From positions 1 to 33,470 of the forward strand of contig MHTR01000022.1 in the NCBI GenBank assembly GCA_001823155.1: a stretch of 33,470 nt of DNA. The letters are read 5' to 3'. The position numbers were made by a program, and so were the translations under genes. The number at the start of each line of letters is the position of its first letter. Positions within the stretch are counted from its first letter, which is position 1. Source of the stretch: Candidatus Wildermuthbacteria bacterium RIFCSPHIGHO2_01_FULL_48_25. Lineage in GTDB: Bacteria; Patescibacteriota; Minisyncoccia; Minisyncoccales; UBA10102. Below are positions 1-9,613 of this stretch, piece after piece. The notes beneath the pieces are model-generated. The model ran no database searches and was not told the origin of the DNA. It saw only the letters and a program-made list of their open reading frames with translations.

Positions 1-1
1 A

Positions 2-76
2 GGAGATTGCCCAAGCATTACTGGTGTAACCAAAACTGGCGGAGACTGGGGTTCCTGCACGTTCCAAACTAAGTGA
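2..76 (+). CDS. Possible 3' end of a truncated CDS (...GDCPSITGVTKTGGDWGSCTFQTK*)
   Basis: Open in frame 2 from the window edge to TGA at 74-76; composition resembles a secreted/pilin-like C-terminus. Only 24 codons visible. Confidence 0.3.
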   Translation, partial: GDCPSITGVTKTGGDWGSCTFQTK

Positions 77-85
77 GGCTTAGTT
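67..85. terminator. Hairpin aactaag-tgagg-cttagtt between convergent genes
   Basis: Perfect 7-bp arms read directly; overlaps the stop of the putative upstream CDS. Confidence 0.4.
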
Positions 86-92
86 ATGTGAC

Positions 93-192
93 TAGGTTCC
101 ACCTAGGTGCGGATAACTAAGCCGAGCTTAGTTTATACTGTAGGCGCGCTTGTATGCGCGCTTCATATAATCCGCACACTAGGTGGAACCTA
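93..192. repeat. Large multi-arm palindromic structure 3' of clpB
   Basis: Outer arms taggttccacctaggtgcggat (93-114) and atccgcacactaggtggaaccta (170-192) are complementary with one bulged nt; inner hairpins aactaagc-cga-gcttagtt (115-133) and gcgcgc-ttgtat-gcgcgc (144-161). Confidence 0.75.
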
Positions 193-203
193 TCTGCCTA
201 GTT

Positions 204-2906
204 TTAGGCGGCTTTCGCGGTCGCGGGGATGCGGAGGTGCGAAGAGGCGGTTTGGAAGACAACTTCCTTATCTTTGGCGTCTACGACAACACGCTCGCCG
301 TGCTTCACCGCTCCAGTAACTATTTCGAGGGCTAACGGGTCTAATACCGTTCTCTGAATTATTCTGCGCAAAGGCCGGGCTCCAAGGTTCGGGTCGAACC
401 CTTTTTCGGCAAGCAGTTCTTTTGCTTTTTCAGTCACCTCAAGCTTCACTTCCTGAGAAGCTAACCTCTCCCCTACTTTGGCAAGCTCAAGCTCAACGAT
501 TTTCTTTATTTCCTCTTTGCCCAGGTAGTTGAAGATAATAATATCGTCAACGCGGTTCACGAACTCGGGGCGGAACTCCTCGCGCAAGGAAGACATGACC
601 CGTTCCTTGACCGAAGCTTTCTTGTCTTCTTTTTCATTTTTTTGCTGCACAAAACCAAGAGGATTCATTTCCGCAATAAACTGGGAACCCACGTTCGAGG
701 TCATGATGATAATGGCGTTCTTGAACGAAGCAACTCTTCCTTTGGCATCAGTCAGCCTGCCGTCTTCCAAGATCTGGAGCAGAATGTTGAATGCTTCAGG
801 GTGCGCTTTCTCAATTTCATCCAAGAGAATCACACTGTAAGGCCTTCTCCGTATCTTTTCTGTCAGCTGCCCCCCTTCTTCATACCCCACGTATCCGGGA
901 GGAGAACCAATCATTTTTGAAACGGTGTGGCGCTCCATGTATTCAGACATGTCGAGCCGTATCATTGCGTTTTCGTCATTGAACAAGAACCCTGCCAATG
1001 CTTTTGCGGTTTCTGTTTTTCCAACTCCTGTGGGGCCAAGGAACATGAAAGAACCCAAGGGCCTGTTTGGTTCAGACAAGCCCGCCCTGTTCCTGCGAAT
1101 GGCGTTTGAGATCGCCTTAATGGCTTCCTCCTGACCAACAACCCTGCCCTTTAAGGCGTCCTCCATTTTCTCAAGTTTCTTTGCCTCCTCTTCCATCAAA
1201 CGCATGGCAGGAATACCGGTCCATCGCGAAACCACTTTCGCGACGTCTTCTTCCCCAATTTCTCCTTTCAGCATGGGATGGGATTTTTGCATTCTTGCCA
1301 ATTGTTTTTCCTGCCCCCGCAGTTTCTTTAGAAGTTCTGGAAGCGTGCCATATTTCAACTCCGCAACTTTCTGCAGGTTGCCGGCAGCCTGCTCCCGCTC
1401 GATCTGAAATTTCATTGCCTCAATGTCTTTTTTGAGGTCTTTAATAATGCCCACCACTTCTTTTTCAGACTTCCATTTTGCTTCAATGCCTTTTGCTTTT
1501 TCTTCCAAGTCAGCAACTTCGCGCGTAATCGCTTTAGTCCTTTTTTCCTTGCCCTTTTCGCTCTCGAGCGCGGTTCTCTCGATCTCAAGCTTTTGGATCT
1601 CAAGCTTCAGCTTCTCAAGTTCAGGAGGCATAGACTCCAAGTCAAGCCGCAAGGAACTCATGGCTTCATCCATGAGGTCAACTGCTTTGTCGGGCAGAAA
1701 TCTATCTGTAATGTGTTTTGCCGCGAGATTGGCTGCCGCAACCAAAGCCGCGTCTGTTATTTTCACTCCGTGATGCAGTTCGTACTTCTCCTTGATCCCC
1801 CGCAAAATGGTAATAGCGTCTTCTATAGAAGGTTCGGCAACGTAAATGGGCTGGAACCTTCTTTCCAAAGCAGGATCACGTTCAAGATATCTCTGGTATT
1901 CTTTTAAGGTTGTAGCTCCAATGGCGCGCAACTCTCCCTTGGAAAGAGCTGGTTTCAAAAGGTTTGAGGCGTCAATGGCGCCTTCTGCCGCTCCCGCGCC
2001 CACGAGCGTGTGCAGCTCGTCAATGAACAAAAGATATTTTCCTCCAGATCTCTCAAGCTCTTTTAACAAAGCTTTTATCCTATCTTCAAACTCACCCCGG
2101 TACTTAGTTCCTGCAACCAGAGCTCCCAAGTCCAGAGCAATAATCTCTTTGTCTTTCAAAGATTCCGGTACCTCGTTCTTCACTATTTTCTGCGCCAGGC
2201 CTTCAACAATGGCTGTTTTCCCAACTCCTGCTTCTCCAATAAGCACGGGGTTGTTTTTTGTTCTGCGGGAAAGCACCTGCATTAATCTCCTGATTTCGTT
2301 CTCCCTTCCAATAATAGGGTCTATCTTTCCGTCGCGCGCCATGCGGGTTAAGTTGCGGGCATAGCGCTCAATGACCTGGTATTTGCTTTCGGGACTGGGG
2401 TCTGTAATGCGAACTCCTCCCCGAATTTGCGCAAGGATCTTCAAGGCGGTTTCGTAGTCAAGCTTTCCAAACTCAACAGTGGCAGGGCCTCCTGAGCCTT
2501 GCATGAAGTTGGTTTTTTCCAAAAGCTCCTTTGCTTTGGTGGGAGTATCGAGCAATGCCAAAAACAAGTGCTCAACAGAAATATATTCGTCACCCATTTT
2601 CACTGCTTCCTGGCGCGCCCGGTCGAGCCCTTTGGCAAGGTCTTGCGTAAGGTAAAACTGGCCGAACACGTTGGGGCTTCCCGTGACAACCGGAAGATGC
2701 TCCAAGCCCGAAACGGTTTTGCGCTTCAAGCCCTCAACGTCAGCCCCGATTTTCTGGAGCAAGGTTAAAACCACGCTGTCTTCCTGCAATAACAAAGAAT
2801 AAAGCAGATGAAGGGCATCCACCTGCTGCTGGTTTCGTTCCTGAGCTATGTTCTGCGCCTGGAACAGCGCGTCTTGAGCTTTGTGTGTAAACTGTCCACC
2901 ATTCAT
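204..2906 (-). CDS. clpB: ATP-dependent chaperone ClpB (Hsp100 disaggregase)
   Basis: 900 aa; Clp N domain, two AAA+ Walker A motifs ([18 protein letters not shown]), coiled-coil middle domain. Confidence 0.97.
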   Translation of the reverse strand: MNGGQFTHKAQDALFQAQNIAQERNQQQVDALHLLYSLLLQEDSVVLTLLQKIGADVEGLKRKTVSGLEHLPVVTGSPNVFGQFYLTQDLAKGLDRARQEAVKMGDEYISVEHLFLALLDTPTKAKELLEKTNFMQGSGGPATVEFGKLDYETALKILAQIRGGVRITDPSPESKYQVIERYARNLTRMARDGKIDPIIGRENEIRRLMQVLSRRTKNNPVLIGEAGVGKTAIVEGLAQKIVKNEVPESLKDKEIIALDLGALVAGTKYRGEFEDRIKALLKELERSGGKYLLFIDELHTLVGAGAAEGAIDASNLLKPALSKGELRAIGATTLKEYQRYLERDPALERRFQPIYVAEPSIEDAITILRGIKEKYELHHGVKITDAALVAAANLAAKHITDRFLPDKAVDLMDEAMSSLRLDLESMPPELEKLKLEIQKLEIERTALESEKGKEKRTKAITREVADLEEKAKGIEAKWKSEKEVVGIIKDLKKDIEAMKFQIEREQAAGNLQKVAELKYGTLPELLKKLRGQEKQLARMQKSHPMLKGEIGEEDVAKVVSRWTGIPAMRLMEEEAKKLEKMEDALKGRVVGQEEAIKAISNAIRRNRAGLSEPNRPLGSFMFLGPTGVGKTETAKALAGFLFNDENAMIRLDMSEYMERHTVSKMIGSPPGYVGYEEGGQLTEKIRRRPYSVILLDEIEKAHPEAFNILLQILEDGRLTDAKGRVASFKNAIIIMTSNVGSQFIAEMNPLGFVQQKNEKEDKKASVKERVMSSLREEFRPEFVNRVDDIIIFNYLGKEEIKKIVELELAKVGERLASQEVKLEVTEKAKELLAEKGFDPNLGARPLRRIIQRTVLDPLALEIVTGAVKHGERVVVDAKDKEVVFQTASSHLRIPATAKAA

Positions 2907-2947
2907 GGTTTTAGTATATCATTTCTGCCTGCAAAAGATAATAGAAT

Positions 2948-2975
2948 ATCCTAGCAAATACAAATTAGCAGTCAA
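2948..2975 (-). promoter_or_regulatory. Putative clpB promoter TTGACT-N16-TAGGAT
   Basis: -35 = complement of 2970-2975, -10 = complement of 2948-2953; the -35 lies inside the CIRCE-like repeat. Confidence 0.45.
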
Positions 2976-2991
2976 TACCTTAGACTGCTAA
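2965..2991. promoter_or_regulatory. CIRCE-like operator TTAGCAGTC-N9-GACTGCTAA upstream of clpB (candidate HrcA site)
   Basis: Perfect 9-bp arms with 9-nt spacer; differs from consensus CIRCE TTAGCACTC-N9-GAGTGCTAA by one compensated base pair; 58 bp from the clpB start. Confidence 0.7.
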
Positions 2992-3066
2992 TCAGAAAGA
3001 AAATAAAAGCGCCCCTCCGATTTGCTCAGAGAGACGTTAATTATTTCTGCGCAACTGGGCGCACGT

Positions 3067-3465
3067 TTAGAGGAGCACGAACTCCCCTCTAAAAAACTTG
3101 GCCGCGATTTCCTGGTCTATCGCACAAGCCTGTTCCTCTTCAGACATCTCGTCCCGTTCTTCTTCCTCCTCTTCGGTCCGTTCAGGTGGTTTGATGTCCA
3201 AATAGGCCATCCACTCGCCGTTGTTATGCATGATGCTAATAAGCGACGTCCCCCAGAAACTGGGGTTGGAAACATGGAGTTCAAGGGCGCCCTCATCTGA
3301 GAGTTTGATGGCTAGCACCGTTCCGACGAGGATTTGGCGATGCGAACCAAAATCGCACCCAAAACGATACGGACGACCAAGGATGTTATGAGGATAGGCC
3401 GGAAGTCCAGCTGCAAGTAACTCGAACTCTAACTCGGAAGCGAAGCTTTTCTCTTCAGAACCCAT
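3067..3465 (-). CDS. Hypothetical protein (acidic, Glu-rich near the C-terminus)
   Basis: ORF track begins at 3531, but ATG at 3465 has a good Shine-Dalgarno (CCGGAGGTTTTCCATG); own promoter upstream. Confidence 0.6.
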   Translation of the reverse strand: MGSEEKSFASELEFELLAAGLPAYPHNILGRPYRFGCDFGSHRQILVGTVLAIKLSDEGALELHVSNPSFWGTSLISIMHNNGEWMAYLDIKPPERTEEEEEERDEMSEEEQACAIDQEIAAKFFRGEFVLL

Positions 3466-3521
3466 GGAAAACCTCCGGTGAAACGCGCGAGCAACCCGAT
3501 TGCCCAGCACTAACTGCCAAA

Positions 3522-3550
3522 ACCATAGCACGTAGTCTACGATGCGTCAA
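3522..3550 (-). promoter_or_regulatory. Putative promoter TTGACG-N17-TATGGT for the 3067-3465 gene
   Basis: -35 complement of 3545-3550; -10 complement of 3522-3527. Confidence 0.45.
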
Positions 3551-3555
3551 CTTTT

Positions 3556-3582
3556 TTTGTGCTAAACTTAGTTTAGCACAAA
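3556..3582. repeat. Perfect hairpin tttgtgctaaac-tta-gtttagcacaaa
   Basis: 12-bp arms, 3-nt loop, intergenic. Confidence 0.75.
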
Positions 3583-3625
3583 CCATGGGAATATTATTGC
3601 TATAGCAGTTATTTTACCGCGCTTC

Positions 3626-3646
3626 GTTAGACGCTCAGCGTCTAAC
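3626..3646. terminator. Palindrome gttagacgct-c-agcgtctaac at the 3' end of the HtrA gene
   Basis: 10-bp perfect arms directly downstream of the protease stop codon; no clear U-tract. Confidence 0.45.
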
Positions 3647-3649
3647 AAT

Positions 3650-4993
3650 CTATTCGGTGCGCTCGGTCAAGGTGACTTCTAAAGAAAGTTCTTCTGTAGC
3701 GCGAAGGATTTTGAGAGTTACTGTATCCTCCGGATTATATTTCTGAATAAGTTTCGAAAGCGAGTTATCCTGGGTTATTTTTTCTCCGTTGAACTCCAGG
3801 ATGATATCGCCTTCCTTAATGCCTGCTTTCTGCGCGGGGCTGTCTGAAATGACTGCTCGCTCCCCTTGGCTGTTTCGCTGCACCCACGCGCCGTAGTTAA
3901 CGTTAAGGTTGTTGTCATTCGCTATTTTTTGCGAAAGCAGCACGTATCGAACGCCCAAAAACGGGTACACTATTTCCCCCCGCGTTTTCACCTGCTCAAT
4001 GTCCCTTTTCACTTTATTCGCCGGGACCGCGAACCCAATGCTCTGGGCTTCCAAGACTGTTGCGGTGTTTATGCCAATAACCTCGCCAGCAAGATTAAGC
4101 AAAGGCCCTCCCGAGTTTCCCTTGTTAATGGCCGCGTCGGTCTGAATGACGTCTTCAATAGTTTCAACAAAGTTGTTGCCCGAAGCCGTAATGGTTCTGC
4201 CAAGGCCCGAGATGACTCCAACCGAAACCGTGTTGCGGAATTCTCCCAAGGCGTTTCCAATAGCAACCACGCTTTGGCCAATCTCGAGCGTATCTGAATT
4301 CCCCAGCTTCACAAAAGGAAAATCAATCTGGGTGAATGCTCCTTGTTCGTCAATGATTTTTTCCTGGTCTATCTTGAGCACCGCCAAATCCTGCACCGGG
4401 TCTTTTGCCAGCACGTTCGCGGGATATGACTTTCCGTCTGTAGTGAACACGGTGTATTCGGCCTCGTCGTCGAGCACCACGTGCTTATTCGTCACCACGA
4501 AGCCGTCTGGGCTCACAATAAAACCAGAACCCCCTCCAATCTCCTGCTTTTCTGTTCCCTTTTGGCGAATGCGGGGAACCAAAAACTCAAAAGGCACGGG
4601 GCCAAACTCCTCAAAGGGATTCTCAAAGATCTGTTCTAAAATCGGGACATCCTTGGTTATGATAATGCTTACCACCGCCGGGCTTGTTTGCTTTACCACG
4701 TCAATGATCTTCTGCTCCTGGGTTGTCTGAGGTTGGTAGGCCTGCTCTGAAGTTGAAGCGACTTTGCGGAAATAATCAAAAGGAAGGTTTTTGAGATGCC
4801 CCGCAACCTTGTAATACACCAAGCCTCCAACCAAACCGCCCGCGGCAAACCCGAACAAAACAGAAACTGCCACCACGGTGGCAAAGAGTTTCACAACCCG
4901 CTTTTTCTTCTTGAACCGTTCAAACCGCCTGCGGATTATTTCTTTCAAGGCGTGGAACTGGTGAGGAAGCTGCGAAAAAGAGTAAGGAACCAT
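3650..4993 (-). CDS. HtrA/DegP-family trypsin-like serine protease with PDZ domain, membrane-anchored
   Basis: N-terminal TM helix; TNKHVV (His), DLAVLKI (Asp), GNSGGPL (Ser) triad motifs; C-terminal PDZ (GIKEGDIILEFNGEKI). Confidence 0.95.
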   Translation of the reverse strand: MVPYSFSQLPHQFHALKEIIRRRFERFKKKKRVVKLFATVVAVSVLFGFAAGGLVGGLVYYKVAGHLKNLPFDYFRKVASTSEQAYQPQTTQEQKIIDVVKQTSPAVVSIIITKDVPILEQIFENPFEEFGPVPFEFLVPRIRQKGTEKQEIGGGSGFIVSPDGFVVTNKHVVLDDEAEYTVFTTDGKSYPANVLAKDPVQDLAVLKIDQEKIIDEQGAFTQIDFPFVKLGNSDTLEIGQSVVAIGNALGEFRNTVSVGVISGLGRTITASGNNFVETIEDVIQTDAAINKGNSGGPLLNLAGEVIGINTATVLEAQSIGFAVPANKVKRDIEQVKTRGEIVYPFLGVRYVLLSQKIANDNNLNVNYGAWVQRNSQGERAVISDSPAQKAGIKEGDIILEFNGEKITQDNSLSKLIQKYNPEDTVTLKILRATEELSLEVTLTERTE

Positions 4994-5002
4994 ATTTTCC
5001 TA

Positions 5003-6172
5003 TTATACCCCTTTCCCTCTAAGTTTTTCAACCGTGGTTGCGAGGGTTTTTATGAACTTTGCCACCTCTTCTTTCGTGGTCTGCTTTCCCAAAGTCACGC
5101 GCAATGCAGAAACGCATTCTTGAACAGGAATCCCCAAAGCAAGCAGTACGTGCGAAGGCTCTTCTGTTTTTTCTGAGCACGCGGAACCCGTGGATACCGC
5201 GAACCCCTTTTGGTCAAGCATCATAGCCAGGTCTTTTCCGTGAACGCTTTTGAACCTGAAATGCGCGTTGTTGGGAAGGCGTTGCGTTCGAGAACCAGTG
5301 AGAGAAGAACCTGTAATCTTTCTAAGCACTTCCTTCATGAGAAAATCGCGGAGCTGCCTCATTTTAATGTTTCGAATTTCGGATTTAGGATTTAGGATTT
5401 CCTCAATTGCCGCTCCCATGCCCACAATGGCTGCCACGTTCTCGGTGCCAGAGCGCATGCCCTGCTCCTGGCCCCCTCCCACATGCAGAGGAGAAACAGC
5501 AGTACCCTCTTTTATGTACAGCGCTCCCACTCCTTTGGGGCCATACACCTTGTGGCCGCTTAAAGTGAGTATATCTACCCCCAGTTTCTGAACATCGCAA
5601 TCCAAAAACTGTGCTGCTTGAACTGCATCGGTGTGGAATACGACTTTTGACTTTTGACTATTAACTTTTAACAACGCTCCGATTTCGGCTATTGGCTGAA
5701 TCGTGCCGATCTCGCTGTTCGCGTACATTATGGAAACCAAAGCCGTGTTCGTCTTCAGCACTTTCTCCACGTCTGCAGGATCAGTAATGCCTTCTTTGTT
5801 CGGCGCAATGTATGTTGCTTCGATTTTGCCTTGCGCTTCCAGCTCCTGAATAGGGGAAAGAACTGACTCATGCTCGATTTTCGAGACAATAACGTGGGGC
5901 CTCTTAGAACTCGCGCTTTTAAGTACTCCCTGAATTGCAAGGTTGTTCGCCTCGGTTGCTCCCGACGTGAACACAACTTCAAGAGGGCTGCAGTTTAAAA
6001 ACTTCGCCACTGTTTCCCGACTATTCTCAATTGCTGCTCTGGAGCGCTGCCCGAACGAATGCGAAGAAGAAGGGTTTCCCCACTCCCGTCTAAGGAACGG
6101 CATCATTGCCTTCAAGACCCCGGGATCCAAAGGACTCGAAGCCGCGTAATCAAGATAGATCTGCTTCTTCAT
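5003..6172 (-). CDS. Cysteine desulfurase, NifS/IscS-like (class V aminotransferase)
   Basis: YLDYAASSPLDP start, HTDAVQAAQ, SGHKVYGPKG PLP-lysine motif, STGSACSE active-site Cys loop. Confidence 0.95.
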   Translation of the reverse strand: MKKQIYLDYAASSPLDPGVLKAMMPFLRREWGNPSSSHSFGQRSRAAIENSRETVAKFLNCSPLEVVFTSGATEANNLAIQGVLKSASSKRPHVIVSKIEHESVLSPIQELEAQGKIEATYIAPNKEGITDPADVEKVLKTNTALVSIMYANSEIGTIQPIAEIGALLKVNSQKSKVVFHTDAVQAAQFLDCDVQKLGVDILTLSGHKVYGPKGVGALYIKEGTAVSPLHVGGGQEQGMRSGTENVAAIVGMGAAIEEILNPKSEIRNIKMRQLRDFLMKEVLRKITGSSLTGSRTQRLPNNAHFRFKSVHGKDLAMMLDQKGFAVSTGSACSEKTEEPSHVLLALGIPVQECVSALRVTLGKQTTKEEVAKFIKTLATTVEKLRGKGV

Positions 6173-6175
6173 ATT

Positions 6176-6913
6176 TTATCGCACTTCTTCGTATGATTTT
6201 GCTCGCGACTTGTTTGTGGACAGAAACCAGGCGTACTGGGAAACATACCGCAATCCTTCCTTGATAGGATTACCCTTGAGCAATCTTCGCGCCGAGCTCC
6301 ATACCCACAAACTCTGGAGGAATGAAATTTCCCCTTCCCGCATGATTTTTTTGGCAAGATCGGAATCTTCCCCGTAGAATACGATCTCTTCTGAAAAGCC
6401 GCCAACTTTGTCGAACGCCTCTTTTTTCACTGCCAGATTCCCGCCATTCCACAACGCTCCTCTCTTGAGGATTTTTTTGAGGATGAGCTCGCCCACGAAC
6501 GGATACAGAATATGGAAATCAATGAACTCAATGAACTTGTAGCGTTTAGGCAAATCATAGAAACGATATGGGCCTGAAACCCCCGCGAGGTTTTGCTTTG
6601 CCGAGAACCACTCAAGCATTCTTCCTTCCCAATTCAAGGGAACTTTCACGTCTGCGTCAAAAAACACCAGTATGTCCCCTGTTGCTTCTTTCGCTCCCCG
6701 GTTCCTCGCAATGGTCATGCCCTGCTTTGTTTCTTGAATAAGCACAACCTTGGGAAACTGCTCCCGAACAATTTGGCTGGTGCGGTCTTTGCTGTTGTTG
6801 TCTACCACGATAATCTCAAAATCAGCAACGTGGCTTTGGTTCAAAACAGAGCGCACGCACTGGCCGATGTATTTCTCCTCATTATAAGCGGGGATGATGT
6901 ATGAGATTTTCAT
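6176..6913 (-). CDS. Glycosyltransferase family 2
   Basis: MKISYIIPAYNEEKYIGQCVRSV; EIIVVDNNSKDRT; DILVFFDADV; GxxEDSDLAKK pattern. Confidence 0.92.
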   Translation of the reverse strand: MKISYIIPAYNEEKYIGQCVRSVLNQSHVADFEIIVVDNNSKDRTSQIVREQFPKVVLIQETKQGMTIARNRGAKEATGDILVFFDADVKVPLNWEGRMLEWFSAKQNLAGVSGPYRFYDLPKRYKFIEFIDFHILYPFVGELILKKILKRGALWNGGNLAVKKEAFDKVGGFSEEIVFYGEDSDLAKKIMREGEISFLQSLWVWSSARRLLKGNPIKEGLRYVSQYAWFLSTNKSRAKSYEEVR

Positions 6914-6942
6914 GTATGTATTAGTCTATCGCGCCTTTCGAA

Positions 6943-6977
6943 AAATAAAAAGGGGCTCTCGATTTTCGAGAAACCCC
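6943..6977 (-). terminator. Rho-independent terminator for the 6984-7601 gene
   Basis: Minus strand: GGGGtttcTCGAAAATCGAgagCCCC followed by TTTTTATTTTT. Confidence 0.85.
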
Positions 6978-6983
6978 GGCCAC

Positions 6984-7601
6984 CTACTCAAAGTGGCCCT
7001 CGCCCCGATCCCATGCAAACGTAACGAAGTACACGAATAGCGCTGCTATAAATACAGCAACCATCGGAACAGTCATGCTGGGACCCACAAAAAGGTACCA
7101 GAGGCCAAGAAAGAAAATCACAAGCTGAGTCCAGTAGTAAACAAAATGGATCCAGCCCGGAATACTTATCTTGACTCGGGTTTCGGGAAGGAACCATTTC
7201 GTGAACCGACCAAGCTGCTTAAAACTCAAGGGTCTAAACCACCAATCCCTGTCTTTCTGTGCCCGCTTCGTCTTGGTAGCCCAGAGAAAAAACATGTAGG
7301 TTCCTGCAACTGCAACAAATGCAAGGGCAAGAAATACCTGCCAATCCACTCCCTGCCTAAACATCGTTGTTCCCACGGCGAAATCCATGAAAAAAAGGGC
7401 GATGGGGTCACCTCGGCTCATGGTCATGTAGTCTCCGGGACCTGGAACTCTCTTGAGCTTTTCCATGGGCGAAAGTTCCTGGAAATCATCCCAAGAAACC
7501 CCTGGCCTCATGGTCCCCCTATTGATTCCCATCCTCCGCCCGACAAAGATCGAACCCCAGATGACCCAACAGAACGTTGTAAGTAATATGCCAAAAAGCA
7601 A
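6984..7601 (-). CDS. Hypothetical multi-pass membrane protein
   Basis: 205 aa with several hydrophobic helices; TTG start preceded by AAGGAG at 7-nt spacing; own promoter and terminator. Confidence 0.75.
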   Translation of the reverse strand: MLFGILLTTFCWVIWGSIFVGRRMGINRGTMRPGVSWDDFQELSPMEKLKRVPGPGDYMTMSRGDPIALFFMDFAVGTTMFRQGVDWQVFLALAFVAVAGTYMFFLWATKTKRAQKDRDWWFRPLSFKQLGRFTKWFLPETRVKISIPGWIHFVYYWTQLVIFFLGLWYLFVGPSMTVPMVAVFIAALFVYFVTFAWDRGEGHFE

Positions 7602-7661
7602 CGAGCTGCTCCTTGTACGCTTGGCGAAACCGAAAACCGTTACGCCTTATGTCCTAAAGCA

Positions 7662-7689
7662 GTTATAAGAGAAATAGAAAAAATGTCAA
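7662..7689 (-). promoter_or_regulatory. Near-consensus promoter TTGACA-N16-TATAAC
   Basis: -35 complement of 7684-7689, -10 complement of 7662-7667, upstream of the TTG start at 7601. Confidence 0.65.
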
Positions 7690-7690
7690 A

Positions 7691-8686
7691 TCAAAACAGA
7701 GTTTTGGCTTCGTTCCAAATGGAAGAGTTGTTTTGTTTCTCCTTGAGCCAATACCACCATTCTGTCCCCCACAGGTATTGCTCCTTGAGCCCCGTGTTTT
7801 TCGCGTATTCAATAATCCCCCTGAAGCGCTCCAGGTTCATGGTCTTTTCCTGCTCCTCCAAAGGCAAATCATATAAAAGCACCTGGCCCCAGGGCTCTGC
7901 CTGCAGTTCAACCCCGATAGTTTCTTTTCCAAAGAGCGCTTTTAGCAAAAGAGCTTTTCTCCAGTAAAACACCGGGCGATAGGGCCAAGTGAAATATGTG
8001 CCAAGCTGGCTTGACCACACCTTGCGGTACAAGGTTGTTCCCACTTTGTCACCAATTTTGGCGGCCCGTATGCCAAGCGAACCTTCTCCGCTCGAAGTCA
8101 CGAGCGCGTCATGCGAAGCATCGAGCGATTTCACCAGCTCAACTTCTTTTGCAAGAAAATCTCCATCTGCCCAGGGACACTCTCCAAACGGGAAAAAGGG
8201 CTCGTTCTCAACCTGCCAGCCGAGCAAAGCCGGATTACCCTTGTACCGCTCCACCACAGCCTCGAGCATTTCCAGTATCTCCTGCTGCGCTTCTTCTTTT
8301 GAGAGCGAAAGCGCGAAGTTCGGGATGTGGCATTCGGGCCACCTCGGGGTTTTCATGCCTATGACCATGAGGACTTTTGCCCCCCGCTTCCCTGCTTCCT
8401 CCATTTGCCAATCAAGGTCGTCAAAAGAATACTGGTCACGCTCCATCTCAAGCAGATCCCAGTGAGCCGCAACCTTGACTCGTTTTGCTCCCAAGTCGTC
8501 CAAAATGACTATATAGGTTTGTTTCCAATCAAGGCCAAGGTACAACGCGTGCTTCTGGGAAAAGTTCACGCCCCACGCCACATTTTCTACCCTGGGCGCG
8601 CTTCCCGCGAAAAAGTATAGGAATACAAGAACCAGGGGGGTAAAAACTATTGCAAAGATAATAAGTAAAACTTTCTTTTTTGTCAT
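7691..8686 (-). CDS. Membrane-anchored glycoside hydrolase-like protein (TIM-barrel cellulase/beta-galactosidase type)
   Basis: N-terminal anchor; GAKRVKVAAHWDLLE; LLGWQVENEPFFPFGECPW (NEP acid/base motif); VGTTLYRKVW. Confidence 0.7.
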   Translation of the reverse strand: MTKKKVLLIIFAIVFTPLVLVFLYFFAGSAPRVENVAWGVNFSQKHALYLGLDWKQTYIVILDDLGAKRVKVAAHWDLLEMERDQYSFDDLDWQMEEAGKRGAKVLMVIGMKTPRWPECHIPNFALSLSKEEAQQEILEMLEAVVERYKGNPALLGWQVENEPFFPFGECPWADGDFLAKEVELVKSLDASHDALVTSSGEGSLGIRAAKIGDKVGTTLYRKVWSSQLGTYFTWPYRPVFYWRKALLLKALFGKETIGVELQAEPWGQVLLYDLPLEEQEKTMNLERFRGIIEYAKNTGLKEQYLWGTEWWYWLKEKQNNSSIWNEAKTLF

Positions 8687-9609
8687 ACTGTTAATAAACC
8701 GAGGCCTAAAGCCATTAAAAGAATCGCTAAGACCTTTTGCGACACCGTATCCTTAGAGACATGTTCGCGCAAGACGTGAGGAAACTTCCAGGAAAGCAGG
8801 GCCGCGAACACGAGAATGGCAACATACTGAATGCCAAGCAGGGCGTTAATGAATGGAAGCAACGCCACGGGAACCAGGAAAATGCCGAGGTTCCGCAGTA
8901 TTTCAGCTCCCGCTCCCGCTCCCTGGCTCACGACAAAAATGCTTGCAACACGCGGGTTTTCCCAAAAGGGAAGGCGTTTTGTTTCTTTTCCCCACAATAC
9001 CTCATGGCGCACCTCTTTGAACCAAAGCAAAAACAAAAGGGCAACCAGCAGTCCCCCGAGACGCATTAAAATGAAGCCAGACCAAAAGGGCTGCGAAAGA
9101 TAGATATACTTTGCCATGACAAATGCCAAAGCAAAGAATGTGGCGTTGATAAACGCTATCTTCAAGCTTCCCAGGGAGACTCCCTTCCCTTTTTCATAGG
9201 TGATGAGCACAGTACCCATGATAAGCAAGCCCAGGGACGCGAACTGCGGAACAGAAAGCAATGTCTCCCCTTTTGTGGTGGCGAGAAGAAACAGGAACAC
9301 GAGAATGGAGCTGAACCCTCCCATTGCCGGAATAATCCTTGAGGGTTCGTACTTTTGCACGCCCTTTGCGAACCAGAAAATGGCATACACCAGGGAAGCT
9401 CCAGCCCCAATGCTCAAAAATAGCTGCAAAGGGCTCGGAATGACAAAACCCACAAAGGGAACGAGCACAAAAGCCAGCATTCCCAGGGCGCCAATGTAAA
9501 AAGTGAAGGCCGCGGGATGCATTTTCGCCCCTGAAAGCAAATACTTATCAACCAGAACCACGGCGGCGTAGATGAGGTATGAGGAAATGACGAATAAAAG
9601 CCAGAGCAT
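8683..9609 (-). CDS. EamA/DMT-family transporter-like membrane protein
   Basis: About 10 hydrophobic segments, duplicated EamA-like architecture; overlaps the downstream CDS by 4 bp. Confidence 0.7.
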   Translation of the reverse strand: MLWLLFVISSYLIYAAVVLVDKYLLSGAKMHPAAFTFYIGALGMLAFVLVPFVGFVIPSPLQLFLSIGAGASLVYAIFWFAKGVQKYEPSRIIPAMGGFSSILVFLFLLATTKGETLLSVPQFASLGLLIMGTVLITYEKGKGVSLGSLKIAFINATFFALAFVMAKYIYLSQPFWSGFILMRLGGLLVALLFLLWFKEVRHEVLWGKETKRLPFWENPRVASIFVVSQGAGAGAEILRNLGIFLVPVALLPFINALLGIQYVAILVFAALLSWKFPHVLREHVSKDTVSQKVLAILLMALGLGLLTV

Positions 9610-9613
9610 AGCG

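Noticed and set aside
1846-2364. 172-aa plus-strand ORF
   Set aside because: Antisense to clpB; shadow ORF.
3556-3582. Hairpin with a T-run, considered as an intrinsic terminator for htrA
   Set aside because: The T-run precedes the hairpin on the plus strand and reads as A on the minus (transcribed) strand, so it is not a standard terminator; kept as a hairpin only.
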